A stretch of 7,423 nucleotides of DNA, taken from Actinomycetes bacterium. Lineage in GTDB: Bacteria > Actinomycetota > Acidimicrobiia > Acidimicrobiales > RAAP-2. The stretch covers positions 1 through 7,423 of the forward strand of contig JAJXXB010000103.1 in the NCBI GenBank assembly GCA_021781315.1, given 5' to 3'. Both the position numbers and the translations under genes were made by a program. Numbering within the stretch: the stretch's first letter is position 1; every line of letters starts with the position of its first letter. Shown one piece after another: positions 1 through 5,719 of the stretch. The notes below the pieces were generated by a model. That model did no database searches. It worked only from the letters and a program-made list of their open reading frames with translations, and had not been told where the DNA came from.

Positions 1-264
1 GATCAACATCACGATCAACAGGTAGCTGCCCACGAAGGCGCTCAGGCGGCCGATCGCGAGGAACCAGCCGCCGGGCGAGGTGAGCGCGGCGAGGGACTCA
101 GTGGCGAGATCGAAGCCGATGACGACGAGGAGCCCGAGTGCGGCGAGCGCGGCGAGGACGTTCGCGACGAGGGGCTGGGGTTCGGTGCCCTCGGCGCGCC
201 GCGGTGGATGGATGGTTGACCACGAGGGCCGGCGGTGGGGAAACGTTCGATCACTCGTGGTCAC
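1..264 (-). CDS. N-terminal part of a ferric-reductase-like transmembrane protein (cut by window edge)
   Basis: The minus-strand frame opens at GTG 264-262 and runs off the left edge with no stop, giving 88 codons. The first 30 residues are polar and Arg/Pro-rich (VTTSDRTFPHRRPSW...). A hydrophobic helix follows at about residues 32-52 (ANVLAALAALGLLVVIGFDL), then a LTSPGGWFLAIGRLSAF motif, and a second helix starts at about 70-88 (FVGSYLLIVMLI). The TSPGGW-x-GRL-SxxVGSYLL pattern resembles the start of actinobacterial ferric-reductase-like/ferredoxin-reductase membrane proteins, which carry haem in the membrane and a C-terminal FAD/NAD(P)H domain. Those diagnostic parts lie outside the window. 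No in-frame ATG precedes the first helix, and the frame is closed upstream by the TAG ending the neighbouring CFA-synthase gene. A TACCGT element lies 7 nt before the GTG. The membrane-protein nature is clear; the family call is recognition from a short N-terminus. Confidence 0.6.
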   Translation of the reverse strand, partial: MTTSDRTFPHRRPSWSTIHPPRRAEGTEPQPLVANVLAALAALGLLVVIGFDLATESLAALTSPGGWFLAIGRLSAFVGSYLLIVMLI

Positions 265-271
265 GCGGGGA

Positions 272-277
272 ACGGTA
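272..277 (-). promoter_or_regulatory. Candidate -10 element of a leaderless promoter for the ferric-reductase-like gene
   Basis: Read on the minus strand, TACCGT fits the actinobacterial -10 pattern TAnnnT and ends 7 nt before the GTG at 264. That spacing would put the transcription start on or beside the start codon. No ribosome binding site lies at a normal distance, which fits leaderless translation. No good -35 box was found 16-19 nt upstream, so this rests on one hexamer and its position. Confidence 0.35.
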
Positions 278-354
278 CTGGGACTACCTAAGAGGACCGG
301 AAGAATCAGTTGAGACTTTGCCGAACGGCGGCGTGGGCCCGGCGGCGTCGGCGC

Positions 355-1719
355 CTAGCGCAGACCCTCACGCGCGAGGTCGGCCACCGCGGCGGCGACG
401 ACGTCCGGGTCGGGCTCGAAGTCGACGGTCGCGCGCAGCGCCAGGTGGCTCGCGCCTCGGTCGGGGCGAACCATCAGGATCTGGTGCACCTCGAGGTGGT
501 GACGCTCGAAGGCGACCGCCGAGGCCGCCATGTAGAGCCGCCAGACCCGGGCCCTCGCCTCGCCGACCTCGGCGACGGCGTCGCCCCAGTGTCGCTCGAG
601 GTTCGCCACCCAGTGACGGAGCGTGAGGGCGTAGTGCTCGCGCAGGCTCTCGAGGTGACGCACCTCGAGGCCGTGGCTCTGGAAGCGACCGACCAGGTCG
701 CCGACCTGGTGCAGCTCGCCGTCGGGGAAGACGTAGCGGTCGATGAAGGCGCTGCCGGTCTTCGCGCCGCGCCGCGTGCCGAACACGAGGCCGAGGTGGT
801 GTCCCAGGTCGTCGAGTCGCGTCGGACGCGGGTCCTCGTCGTGGGTGGCCGGCCGGCCGATGGCGTGGTTGAGGAACCGGCCACCGGGCACGAGCAGGTG
901 GGTCAGGGTGTCGGTGTAGGTGGGCAGCCCCCGGCGACCCACGTGCTCGGCCATGCCGATCGAGCTGATGGCGTCGAAGGGGCCGTCGGTGACGTCGCGG
1001 TAGTCCTGGACCCGGAACTCGACGAGGTCGCCGAGGCCGAGGGCCCGCGCGCGATCGCTCGCGTAGCGCGCCTGGGGCTTGGAGAGCGTGACGCCGACCA
1101 CGCGCGCGCCGTAGGTGCGCGCCGCGTGGATCGCCATCGTGCCCCACCCGCAGCCGACGTCGAGGAGCCGGTCACCCGACTTCAGGCCGAGCTTTCGCGC
1201 TACGAGGTCGACCTTGCGGATCTGGGCGCTCTCGAGGGAGTCCTCGGGCGTCGCGAAGAGCGCGCACGAGTACGTCATGGACGGGCCGAGCACGTACTGA
1301 TAGAAGCGATTGGAGACGTCGTAGTGGTGGGTGACCGAGCGCGCGTCGCGGCGTCGGGAGTGCAGCACGCCGTGGCTGCGCGCCTCGATCGAGGGCGCGG
1401 CGACGGGGGTGAAGATCGAGGCGCCGAAGCTGCGCGCGAGTTCGGCGAGGGCACCGGCGTGGGCCTTCAAGTCAAAGGACGGCACGTCGAGTGAGACCAG
1501 CGCGTCGAGGTCACCCTCCACGTCGAGGTCGCCGGCGACGTAGGCGCGCGCGAGACCGAGTTCGCCGGGGTGGGTGAGCACCCGGCGCAGGGCGTCGCGG
1601 TTGCGCACGACGATCGTGACCGGCGCGCCGTCCTCGCCGCCGACGCTGCCGTCGAAGGCCTCGATGCGCACGGGCAGGTTCCCGTCGAAGATGGTGGTGA
1701 CGAAGGTCGCGACGTCCAA
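355..1719 (-). CDS. Cyclopropane-fatty-acyl-phospholipid synthase family SAM methyltransferase
   Basis: This 454-residue enzyme should transfer a methyl group from S-adenosylmethionine to a double bond in phospholipid acyl chains at the membrane, giving a cyclopropane or methyl-branched chain. An N-terminal domain (1-125) precedes the methyltransferase domain. Visible motifs are HHYDVSNRFYQ (131-141), MTYSCALF with Cys152, the SAM loop LLDVGCGWG (185-193), SIGMAEHVG with Glu258, NHAIG with His285 and Ile287, and RVWRLYMA with Tyr396. These match the active-site Cys, Glu, His, Ile and Tyr of E. coli Cfa. The LREHYALTLRHWVANLE stretch (359-375) recalls mycobacterial UfaA1/TmsB-type proteins. 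Residues about 288-324 look longer than the equivalent E. coli segment. TTG 1719 is chosen because AGGAGG sits 4 nt upstream. The open frame continues to 2061, but that extension would overlap the divergent dehydrogenase and is not protein-like. The exact product (cyclopropane, or 10-methylene/methyl) cannot be decided from sequence. Confidence 0.93.
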   Translation of the reverse strand: MDVATFVTTIFDGNLPVRIEAFDGSVGGEDGAPVTIVVRNRDALRRVLTHPGELGLARAYVAGDLDVEGDLDALVSLDVPSFDLKAHAGALAELARSFGASIFTPVAAPSIEARSHGVLHSRRRDARSVTHHYDVSNRFYQYVLGPSMTYSCALFATPEDSLESAQIRKVDLVARKLGLKSGDRLLDVGCGWGTMAIHAARTYGARVVGVTLSKPQARYASDRARALGLGDLVEFRVQDYRDVTDGPFDAISSIGMAEHVGRRGLPTYTDTLTHLLVPGGRFLNHAIGRPATHDEDPRPTRLDDLGHHLGLVFGTRRGAKTGSAFIDRYVFPDGELHQVGDLVGRFQSHGLEVRHLESLREHYALTLRHWVANLERHWGDAVAEVGEARARVWRLYMAASAVAFERHHLEVHQILMVRPDRGASHLALRATVDFEPDPDVVAAAVADLAREGLR

Positions 1720-1723
1720 CAGC

Positions 1724-1729
1724 CCTCCT
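1724..1729 (-). promoter_or_regulatory. Strong ribosome binding site that fixes the TTG start of the CFA synthase gene
   Basis: On the minus strand AGGAGG (continuing to AGGAGGG) lies 4 nt before TTG 1719. It is the only full Shine-Dalgarno match seen at any start in this window. It supports a start far inside the longer open frame, since the next upstream start candidates lie within the divergent gene. A CTG immediately before the TTG is too close to the site to be preferred. Confidence 0.75.
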
Positions 1730-1740
1730 GATCTCGTATA

Positions 1741-1770
1741 TTGGCACCGTAGCGGCCGCGGGACGATACT
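1741..1770 (+). promoter_or_regulatory. Promoter of the acyl-CoA dehydrogenase gene, leaderless type
   Basis: TTGGCA at 1741-1746 matches the -35 consensus TTGACA at five of six positions. GATACT at 1765-1770 matches TATAAT at four of six. The spacer is 18 nt. The -10 ends 6 nt before ATG 1777, so transcription would begin at or next to the start codon. No Shine-Dalgarno sequence precedes this ATG, in agreement with a leaderless message. The promoter occupies most of the 57-bp gap between the two divergent genes, so a factor bound here could influence both. Confidence 0.55.
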
Positions 1771-1776
1771 GCAACC

Positions 1777-3426
1777 ATGACCTACGACGAGGCGCGCGCC
1801 CAACTCATCGCGTGGCGCGACGACTACCCCGACAATCCCTTTCAGTCCGATCCGCTGCTTCGCAAACTGCTTACGCGCTACCTCGACGGCGCGCGACTCA
1901 GCGACCTCGAGCGGCGCGCGAGCGCCTTCGCCGCGGCGGTGACGAGCGTGGTGGCCCCGGCGGCGGCGCGCTACGAGCAGCGCGCGCACCTGGCGGAGTT
2001 CTCGCCCTACGACGGCATCGGACGGCGCATCGAGCGCGTCGACTTCGACCCGTCCTACCACGTCGCGGGCGAGGCGGTGTGGGCGAGCGGCGTCGTCGCG
2101 CTCTCGGGCGAACCCGGCCGCGCCTTCGAACAGGCGACCCTGCTCTACCTGCTCTCACTCGAGGGCGAGGCCGGCCACGCCTGCCCGGCGACGTGCACGA
2201 TCGGTCTGGCGCGGGCGCTTCGCCGTCGCGCCGACGCCGCGGTCGCCGACCGGTTCCTGCCGGCGCTGCTCGAAGCGGACTACGCCCTCGCCGAGCGCGG
2301 CGCCCAGTTCCTCACCGAGGTCCAGGGCGGCAGCGACGTGGGGGCGAACGCCTGCGTGGCCGAGCCGAGCGGCGACGGCGTCAGCTTTCTCATCACCGGC
2401 GAGAAGTGGTTCTGCTCGGTCGCCGACGCGCACCAGTTCTTCGTCACCGCCCGGGTCCCCGGCGCGCCGGCGGGCACCGCGGGACTCGCCAGCTTCGTCG
2501 TGCCGCGCGAACTCGACGGTGTTCCCAACGGCTTTACGCTGCGGCGCCTGAAGGACAAGCTCGGCACGCGGGGCCTCGCCTCGGGCGAGATCGACTTCGT
2601 CGGGGCGCGCGCCTGGCCGATCGGACCGCTCGAGGAGGGCTTTCGCACCGCGGTCTCGGTGGTGTTGAACACGAGTCGGTGGATGACGGCGGTCGGCGCG
2701 GCGGGGATCATGCGTCGCGCCGTGCTCGAGGCGCGCAACTTCGCCCGCCACCGCGAGGCCTTCGGCCGGCCGATCGAGCGTTTCGCGGCGGTGCAGCTCA
2801 CGCTCGCCGACATGGCGGTCGCGGCCGACGGCGCGCTCGCGCTCGTGATGGCGCTCACCGACGTAGAGGACCGGATCGACGCGCGGCGCGCCACCGAGGC
2901 CGACGTCCACTGGCACCGCCTGCTCGTGAACCTGGCCAAGTACCTCACCTCGCGCCAGGCCACCAGCGTCGCGCGCGACGGTATCGAGGTCCTCGGGGGC
3001 AACGGCACGATCGAGGAGTTCAGCGTCTTGCCACGGCTCTATCGCGACGCGATCGTCTACGAGTCCTGGGAGGGAACGCACAACGTCTTGGCGGCCCAGG
3101 TCCTCAACGACCTGCGTCGCCTGCCGCTGCTCGAAGTGGCGTCGGCTCGCCTGCGCGCCCTGGTGCGCGGCGACGTCGCCGGTCTCAACGACGGGCTCAC
3201 CATCGCCCTCGAGGGACTCGAGCGCTGTCGCGACGACGGCGAGTTCGCGGCCTGGCACCTGCGCGACGTGCTCGATCGACTGGGCTACGTCGCCGAGGCG
3301 ATCTACCTGGCCGACGCCGGGTCGCCGGTCGCCGCCTACCACCTGCTCGTGCGCACCGCGCCGGGCTACGACGCAACGGCCGACGTCGGTCTCGCCGAAC
3401 GGGTGGAGAAGCTGCTCGCGACCTGA
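1777..3426 (+). CDS. AidB-like acyl-CoA dehydrogenase family flavoprotein
   Basis: This 549-residue protein belongs to the FAD-dependent acyl-CoA dehydrogenase superfamily, which oxidises acyl-CoA thioesters at the alpha-beta bond and passes electrons to an electron-transfer flavoprotein. Flavin-binding motifs are FLTEVQGGSDVGAN (178-191) and ITGEKWFCS (206-214). LKDKLGTRGLASGEIDF (258-274) and ARHREAFGRPI (323-333) follow. EVLGGNGTIEE (404-414) precedes YESWEGTHNVL (428-438), whose Glu432 aligns with the usual catalytic base. The TEVQGGSDV and WEGTHN motifs, plus an extra C-terminal helical segment of about 110 residues, resemble E. coli AidB (541 residues) more than classical 380-residue dehydrogenases. 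AidB is an alkylation-stress protein whose substrate is uncertain and whose C-terminal region binds DNA. Whether this homologue does so is unknown. A leaderless-type promoter precedes ATG 1777, and the gene ends against the FUSC gene. Confidence 0.9.
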   Translation: MTYDEARAQLIAWRDDYPDNPFQSDPLLRKLLTRYLDGARLSDLERRASAFAAAVTSVVAPAAARYEQRAHLAEFSPYDGIGRRIERVDFDPSYHVAGEAVWASGVVALSGEPGRAFEQATLLYLLSLEGEAGHACPATCTIGLARALRRRADAAVADRFLPALLEADYALAERGAQFLTEVQGGSDVGANACVAEPSGDGVSFLITGEKWFCSVADAHQFFVTARVPGAPAGTAGLASFVVPRELDGVPNGFTLRRLKDKLGTRGLASGEIDFVGARAWPIGPLEEGFRTAVSVVLNTSRWMTAVGAAGIMRRAVLEARNFARHREAFGRPIERFAAVQLTLADMAVAADGALALVMALTDVEDRIDARRATEADVHWHRLLVNLAKYLTSRQATSVARDGIEVLGGNGTIEEFSVLPRLYRDAIVYESWEGTHNVLAAQVLNDLRRLPLLEVASARLRALVRGDVAGLNDGLTIALEGLERCRDDGEFAAWHLRDVLDRLGYVAEAIYLADAGSPVAAYHLLVRTAPGYDATADVGLAERVEKLLAT

Positions 3427-3429
3427 TCA
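3424..3429. other. Abutting convergent stop codons within palindrome TGATCA
   Basis: The TGA ending the plus-strand dehydrogenase (3424-3426) and the TGA ending the minus-strand FUSC gene (3429-3427) form TGATCA with no base between them. No hairpin plus T-run terminator can fit between the genes. Either transcript must end inside the opposing gene, giving 3' ends that overlap antisense. Confidence 0.9.
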
Positions 3430-5586
3430 GATGGCGTCGCTCAGGGTGGCGAGACCGGTGAGGTGCGCGCCGGTGTTGATCGCGTTCACGAGTTCGTCGA
3501 GGTGGCTCGCGATCGTCGGGGCGACGCCGTTCCCGTCGAGGTGACGCTTGGCGTCACGGTACCGGTGGCGCAGGTCGCCCGGGGGACCGGGCGTCGCATC
3601 GTCGAGTTGGGCCACGAGTCGAGACAGGGCGACGTGGTACTCGCGCGCGAGTTCGAGCATCGCCTCGTCGGGCCCGACGCGCGCCCCGCGCTCGGCCTCG
3701 ATGCGCAGCGCGTGGGTCGCGCGCAGTATCCGCAGCGCGACCGCGAGCAGTCCGCGGCCCTGGGCCGGGTCGATGCGCGTGGCGGACGGCTCTTCGATCG
3801 AGCGCCCGACCGCGGCCTCGGCGCGGGCCCAGGCGACGCGGGCGCGGCGTGACGACTCCATTAACGCCGCCGGGTCGACCGGTCGAGACGAGACGACGTC
3901 CATCGTGAGTGCGAGGTAGTCGTCGAGGGCGACGAAGAGGCCGCGCTGCGCCTCGGCGACGCCCGCGCGCGACGGGGTCGGCCAGGCGAGGTACGAGACG
4001 ACCGCGATTAGTCCGCCGAGGGTGAAGTCGAGCAGGCGGTCGAGTGCGGTGCTCACCGGATCGTGCAGCGAGGTCGAGAGCAGGGTGAGCACGAGCGCGG
4101 TGATGAACCCGATCGAGACCGAGAAGTTGGCCGACCACGTCGAGTAGGCCGTCCACGCGAAGACCGCGACGATCACCGCGGTCGCGCCGAGGTCGGGGTG
4201 CGTGACGCTCACGACGAGCGTCGCGACCGTCGCGCCGATCGCGGTGCCGACGAGGCGCCCCACGCCGCGGCGCAGCAGCGTGCTGTAGTCGGGCTTCAAG
4301 ATCACCGCGACCGAGAAGGCCAGCCAGTAGCCCCGCGGCAGGGAGAGCCACGAGGCGACGAGCACGCTCGCCGGCACCGCGATGGCGAGGCGAACGGCGT
4401 GGCGAAGGGTCGACGAGCTCGGACGCATCGCGTCGCGCAGCAACGAGAGTCCCCCGCGCCAGTCCACGGCCTCGGCGCGCTGCCAGCTCGGGGCCGCGAC
4501 CCGGCGCGCGCGCGGCGACTCGTCGGTGATGAGGTCGTTCACGAGCAGGCGCATCGAACGCAGCTGGCCGCCGACGGCCGCGAGGTGCGCGACGTACTGT
4601 CCGACGATGACGTCGCGGCGCGGCTCGTCGTGCTCGTCGAGGCGGCGCAGCGTGTCCTCGAGGGTGGCCGTCGCGGCCGACCACGTCGGACTGTGCTGGG
4701 TGCGAAGCGCCACGGCGATCTCTTCGAGCACGTCGCCGATGGCCTGACGCGCGCCGCGCAGCTCGTCGACGCTCTCGGGCAGCCGCTCGAGGAGTCGCAC
4801 CCGCAATCCGGCGATGGTCGTGAGTTCGAGGCGCACGCGGCGGACCTGGTCGAGCACGGCGCGTAGATCGCGCACGTCGGTTCGCCCGAAGAGCGACGAC
4901 GCGGCGAGGGCCCGCTCGGCGTCGTCGACCACCGCGAGGGCGGCGATCGCCGAGTCGGTCGCCGCGCCGCGAGCCAGCACGGCGACGGCGTCACAGGCCG
5001 CCGCCAGCTTGGTGCGCTGCACCCGCAGCGACGGCGGGAGGCGCAAGACGAGCAGGGCGGTGATCTCGACGATCGAGCCGACGACGACGAAGCCCGCGAG
5101 GTGCAGGGCGATCGGGATCGAGCCGGCGAATCGCCCGAAGACCACGTAGGCGATGATCGACTGGTTGCCGATCGCGGCGGGTACCTGGCCGAACACCGAG
5201 ACGAGGCCCGCGCCGAAGCACCAGAAGACGAGCAGTCCGACGTGCAGCCAGGGCACCGACACGCTCGACATGCCGAGCAGCACCGCGGCGCCCATCGCCC
5301 CCGCGTCCACGAGCGCGAGGGGGATCGAGAGACGGGGGGCCGCGATCAGGGACACGATGGCGATCAGCTGGGCGCCGACCGCCATGGCGATGGCGCCGGT
5401 GACGTTCGAAAAGGCCAGTCCCACGGCGAAGACCGTGATCACGGGTACCGCCGTGATCGCACCCACGACCGGGGCCACGAGCCCCCGGTCGACGCGAAGG
5501 GTGTCGGCGAGGACCGCGAGCGCGCTCGCGAGGCGCCGGCGCGTCGGCGCGCCCCTCGGCTCGAGGCTCGTTTCGGTGCGCTCCAT
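3427..5586 (-). CDS. FUSC-family membrane protein, putative aromatic-acid/solute exporter
   Basis: This 719-residue integral membrane protein has the two-halves plan of the FUSC (fusaric acid resistance/AaeB/YccS-like) family. A first block of membrane helices covers about residues 36-182. A soluble, helix-rich segment covers about 185-390. The FUSC core with a second helix block lies at about 393-535, and a soluble tail runs from 540 to 719. The signature is clear at LRHAVRLAIAVPASVLVASW (395-414), then LPRGYWLAFSVAVILKPDYS (416-435) and RRGVGRLVGTAIGA (439-452). Some relatives export aromatic acids with a periplasmic partner; none is encoded in this window. The substrate is unknown. The frame stays open to a GTG at 5694, but ATG 5586 is chosen because a TAnnnT -10 lies 7 nt before it and the extra 36 residues are Pro/Arg/Gly-rich low-complexity. 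The upstream gene on the same strand is an MFS exporter, 133 bp away. Confidence 0.85.
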   Translation of the reverse strand: MERTETSLEPRGAPTRRRLASALAVLADTLRVDRGLVAPVVGAITAVPVITVFAVGLAFSNVTGAIAMAVGAQLIAIVSLIAAPRLSIPLALVDAGAMGAAVLLGMSSVSVPWLHVGLLVFWCFGAGLVSVFGQVPAAIGNQSIIAYVVFGRFAGSIPIALHLAGFVVVGSIVEITALLVLRLPPSLRVQRTKLAAACDAVAVLARGAATDSAIAALAVVDDAERALAASSLFGRTDVRDLRAVLDQVRRVRLELTTIAGLRVRLLERLPESVDELRGARQAIGDVLEEIAVALRTQHSPTWSAATATLEDTLRRLDEHDEPRRDVIVGQYVAHLAAVGGQLRSMRLLVNDLITDESPRARRVAAPSWQRAEAVDWRGGLSLLRDAMRPSSSTLRHAVRLAIAVPASVLVASWLSLPRGYWLAFSVAVILKPDYSTLLRRGVGRLVGTAIGATVATLVVSVTHPDLGATAVIVAVFAWTAYSTWSANFSVSIGFITALVLTLLSTSLHDPVSTALDRLLDFTLGGLIAVVSYLAWPTPSRAGVAEAQRGLFVALDDYLALTMDVVSSRPVDPAALMESSRRARVAWARAEAAVGRSIEEPSATRIDPAQGRGLLAVALRILRATHALRIEAERGARVGPDEAMLELAREYHVALSRLVAQLDDATPGPPGDLRHRYRDAKRHLDGNGVAPTIASHLDELVNAINTGAHLTGLATLSDAI

Positions 5587-5590
5587 AGGG

Positions 5591-5612
5591 GAGACCCTAT
5601 CGACCGGGTCTC
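5591..5612. promoter_or_regulatory. Perfect inverted repeat (candidate operator) over the FUSC gene promoter
   Basis: GAGACCC (5591-5597) and GGGTCTC (5606-5612) form a perfect 7-bp inverted repeat with an 8-nt spacer, 22 bp in total, starting 5 bp upstream of ATG 5586. It covers the proposed -10 and transcription-start region. Size and placement suit a dimeric repressor such as a TetR- or MarR-type regulator, families that often control exporters. No regulator gene lies in the window, so the binding protein is unknown. A hairpin in a longer mRNA from upstream is an alternative. Confidence 0.4.
5594..5599 (-). promoter_or_regulatory. Candidate -10 element of a leaderless promoter for the FUSC gene
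   Basis: On the minus strand TAGGGT fits TAnnnT and ends 7 nt before ATG 5586. No Shine-Dalgarno sequence is present in the TCTCCCCT that follows. No convincing -35 box was seen. The element sits inside the 22-bp inverted repeat, so occupancy of the repeat would block it. Confidence 0.4.
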
Positions 5613-5719
5613 GACCTACGGGTACCGCGCACGGGTTGCGAGGCGAGCCGCGATCAGCCCGTCCCGGCGCCGTCGGCGAACCGATCGGTCGCACCCGCTT
5701 CGCGCCGCGTCGCGACGGA

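Larger units (their letters stand above)
5587..5719. other. 133-bp intergenic region between the MFS and FUSC genes
   Basis: Besides the inverted repeat and -10 element, this gap holds a 10-bp perfect palindrome ACCGATCGGT (5680-5689), a second one CGTCGCGACG (5708-5717) just after the MFS stop, and a direct repeat ACGGGT (5618-5623 and 5631-5636). Short palindromes are common by chance at this GC content. No hairpin followed by a T-run was found, so read-through from the MFS gene into the FUSC gene remains possible. Confidence 0.35.

Noticed and set aside
265..354. Possible rho-independent terminator after the CFA synthase stop
   Set aside because: The sequence after the stop is GC-rich, with a GGGCCC and a short GCC/GGC stem around GTTC. 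There is no stem of useful length followed by a T-run, so no terminator is called.
310..1494. Plus-strand open frame of 394 codons antisense to the CFA synthase
   Set aside because: Low-complexity Val/Ala/Glu/Arg composition with no motifs, while the minus strand carries all catalytic motifs of the methyltransferase.
1752..1759. GCGGCCGC palindrome in the divergent intergenic region as an operator
   Set aside because: It lies in the spacer between the -35 and -10 elements, but an 8-bp all-G/C palindrome is easily produced by chance at this base composition.
1720..2061. N-terminal extension of the CFA synthase frame up to a start at 2061 (about 114 extra residues)
   Set aside because: It would overlap the divergent dehydrogenase over 285 bp, its translation is Arg/Val/Ala-rich without family resemblance, and a strong AGGAGG marks TTG 1719 instead.
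1812..3461. Second long plus-strand frame (549 codons) inside the dehydrogenase and a 395-codon minus-strand frame at 2155-3342
   Set aside because: Both are Arg-rich or low-complexity shadows of the dehydrogenase gene, whose frame shows the complete set of flavoprotein motifs.
5587..5694. 36-residue N-terminal extension of the FUSC protein from GTG 5694
   Set aside because: The extension is Pro/Arg/Gly low-complexity, lacks a ribosome binding site, and would cover the promoter-like element and inverted repeat. ATG 5586 is better placed, though the longer form cannot be formally excluded.
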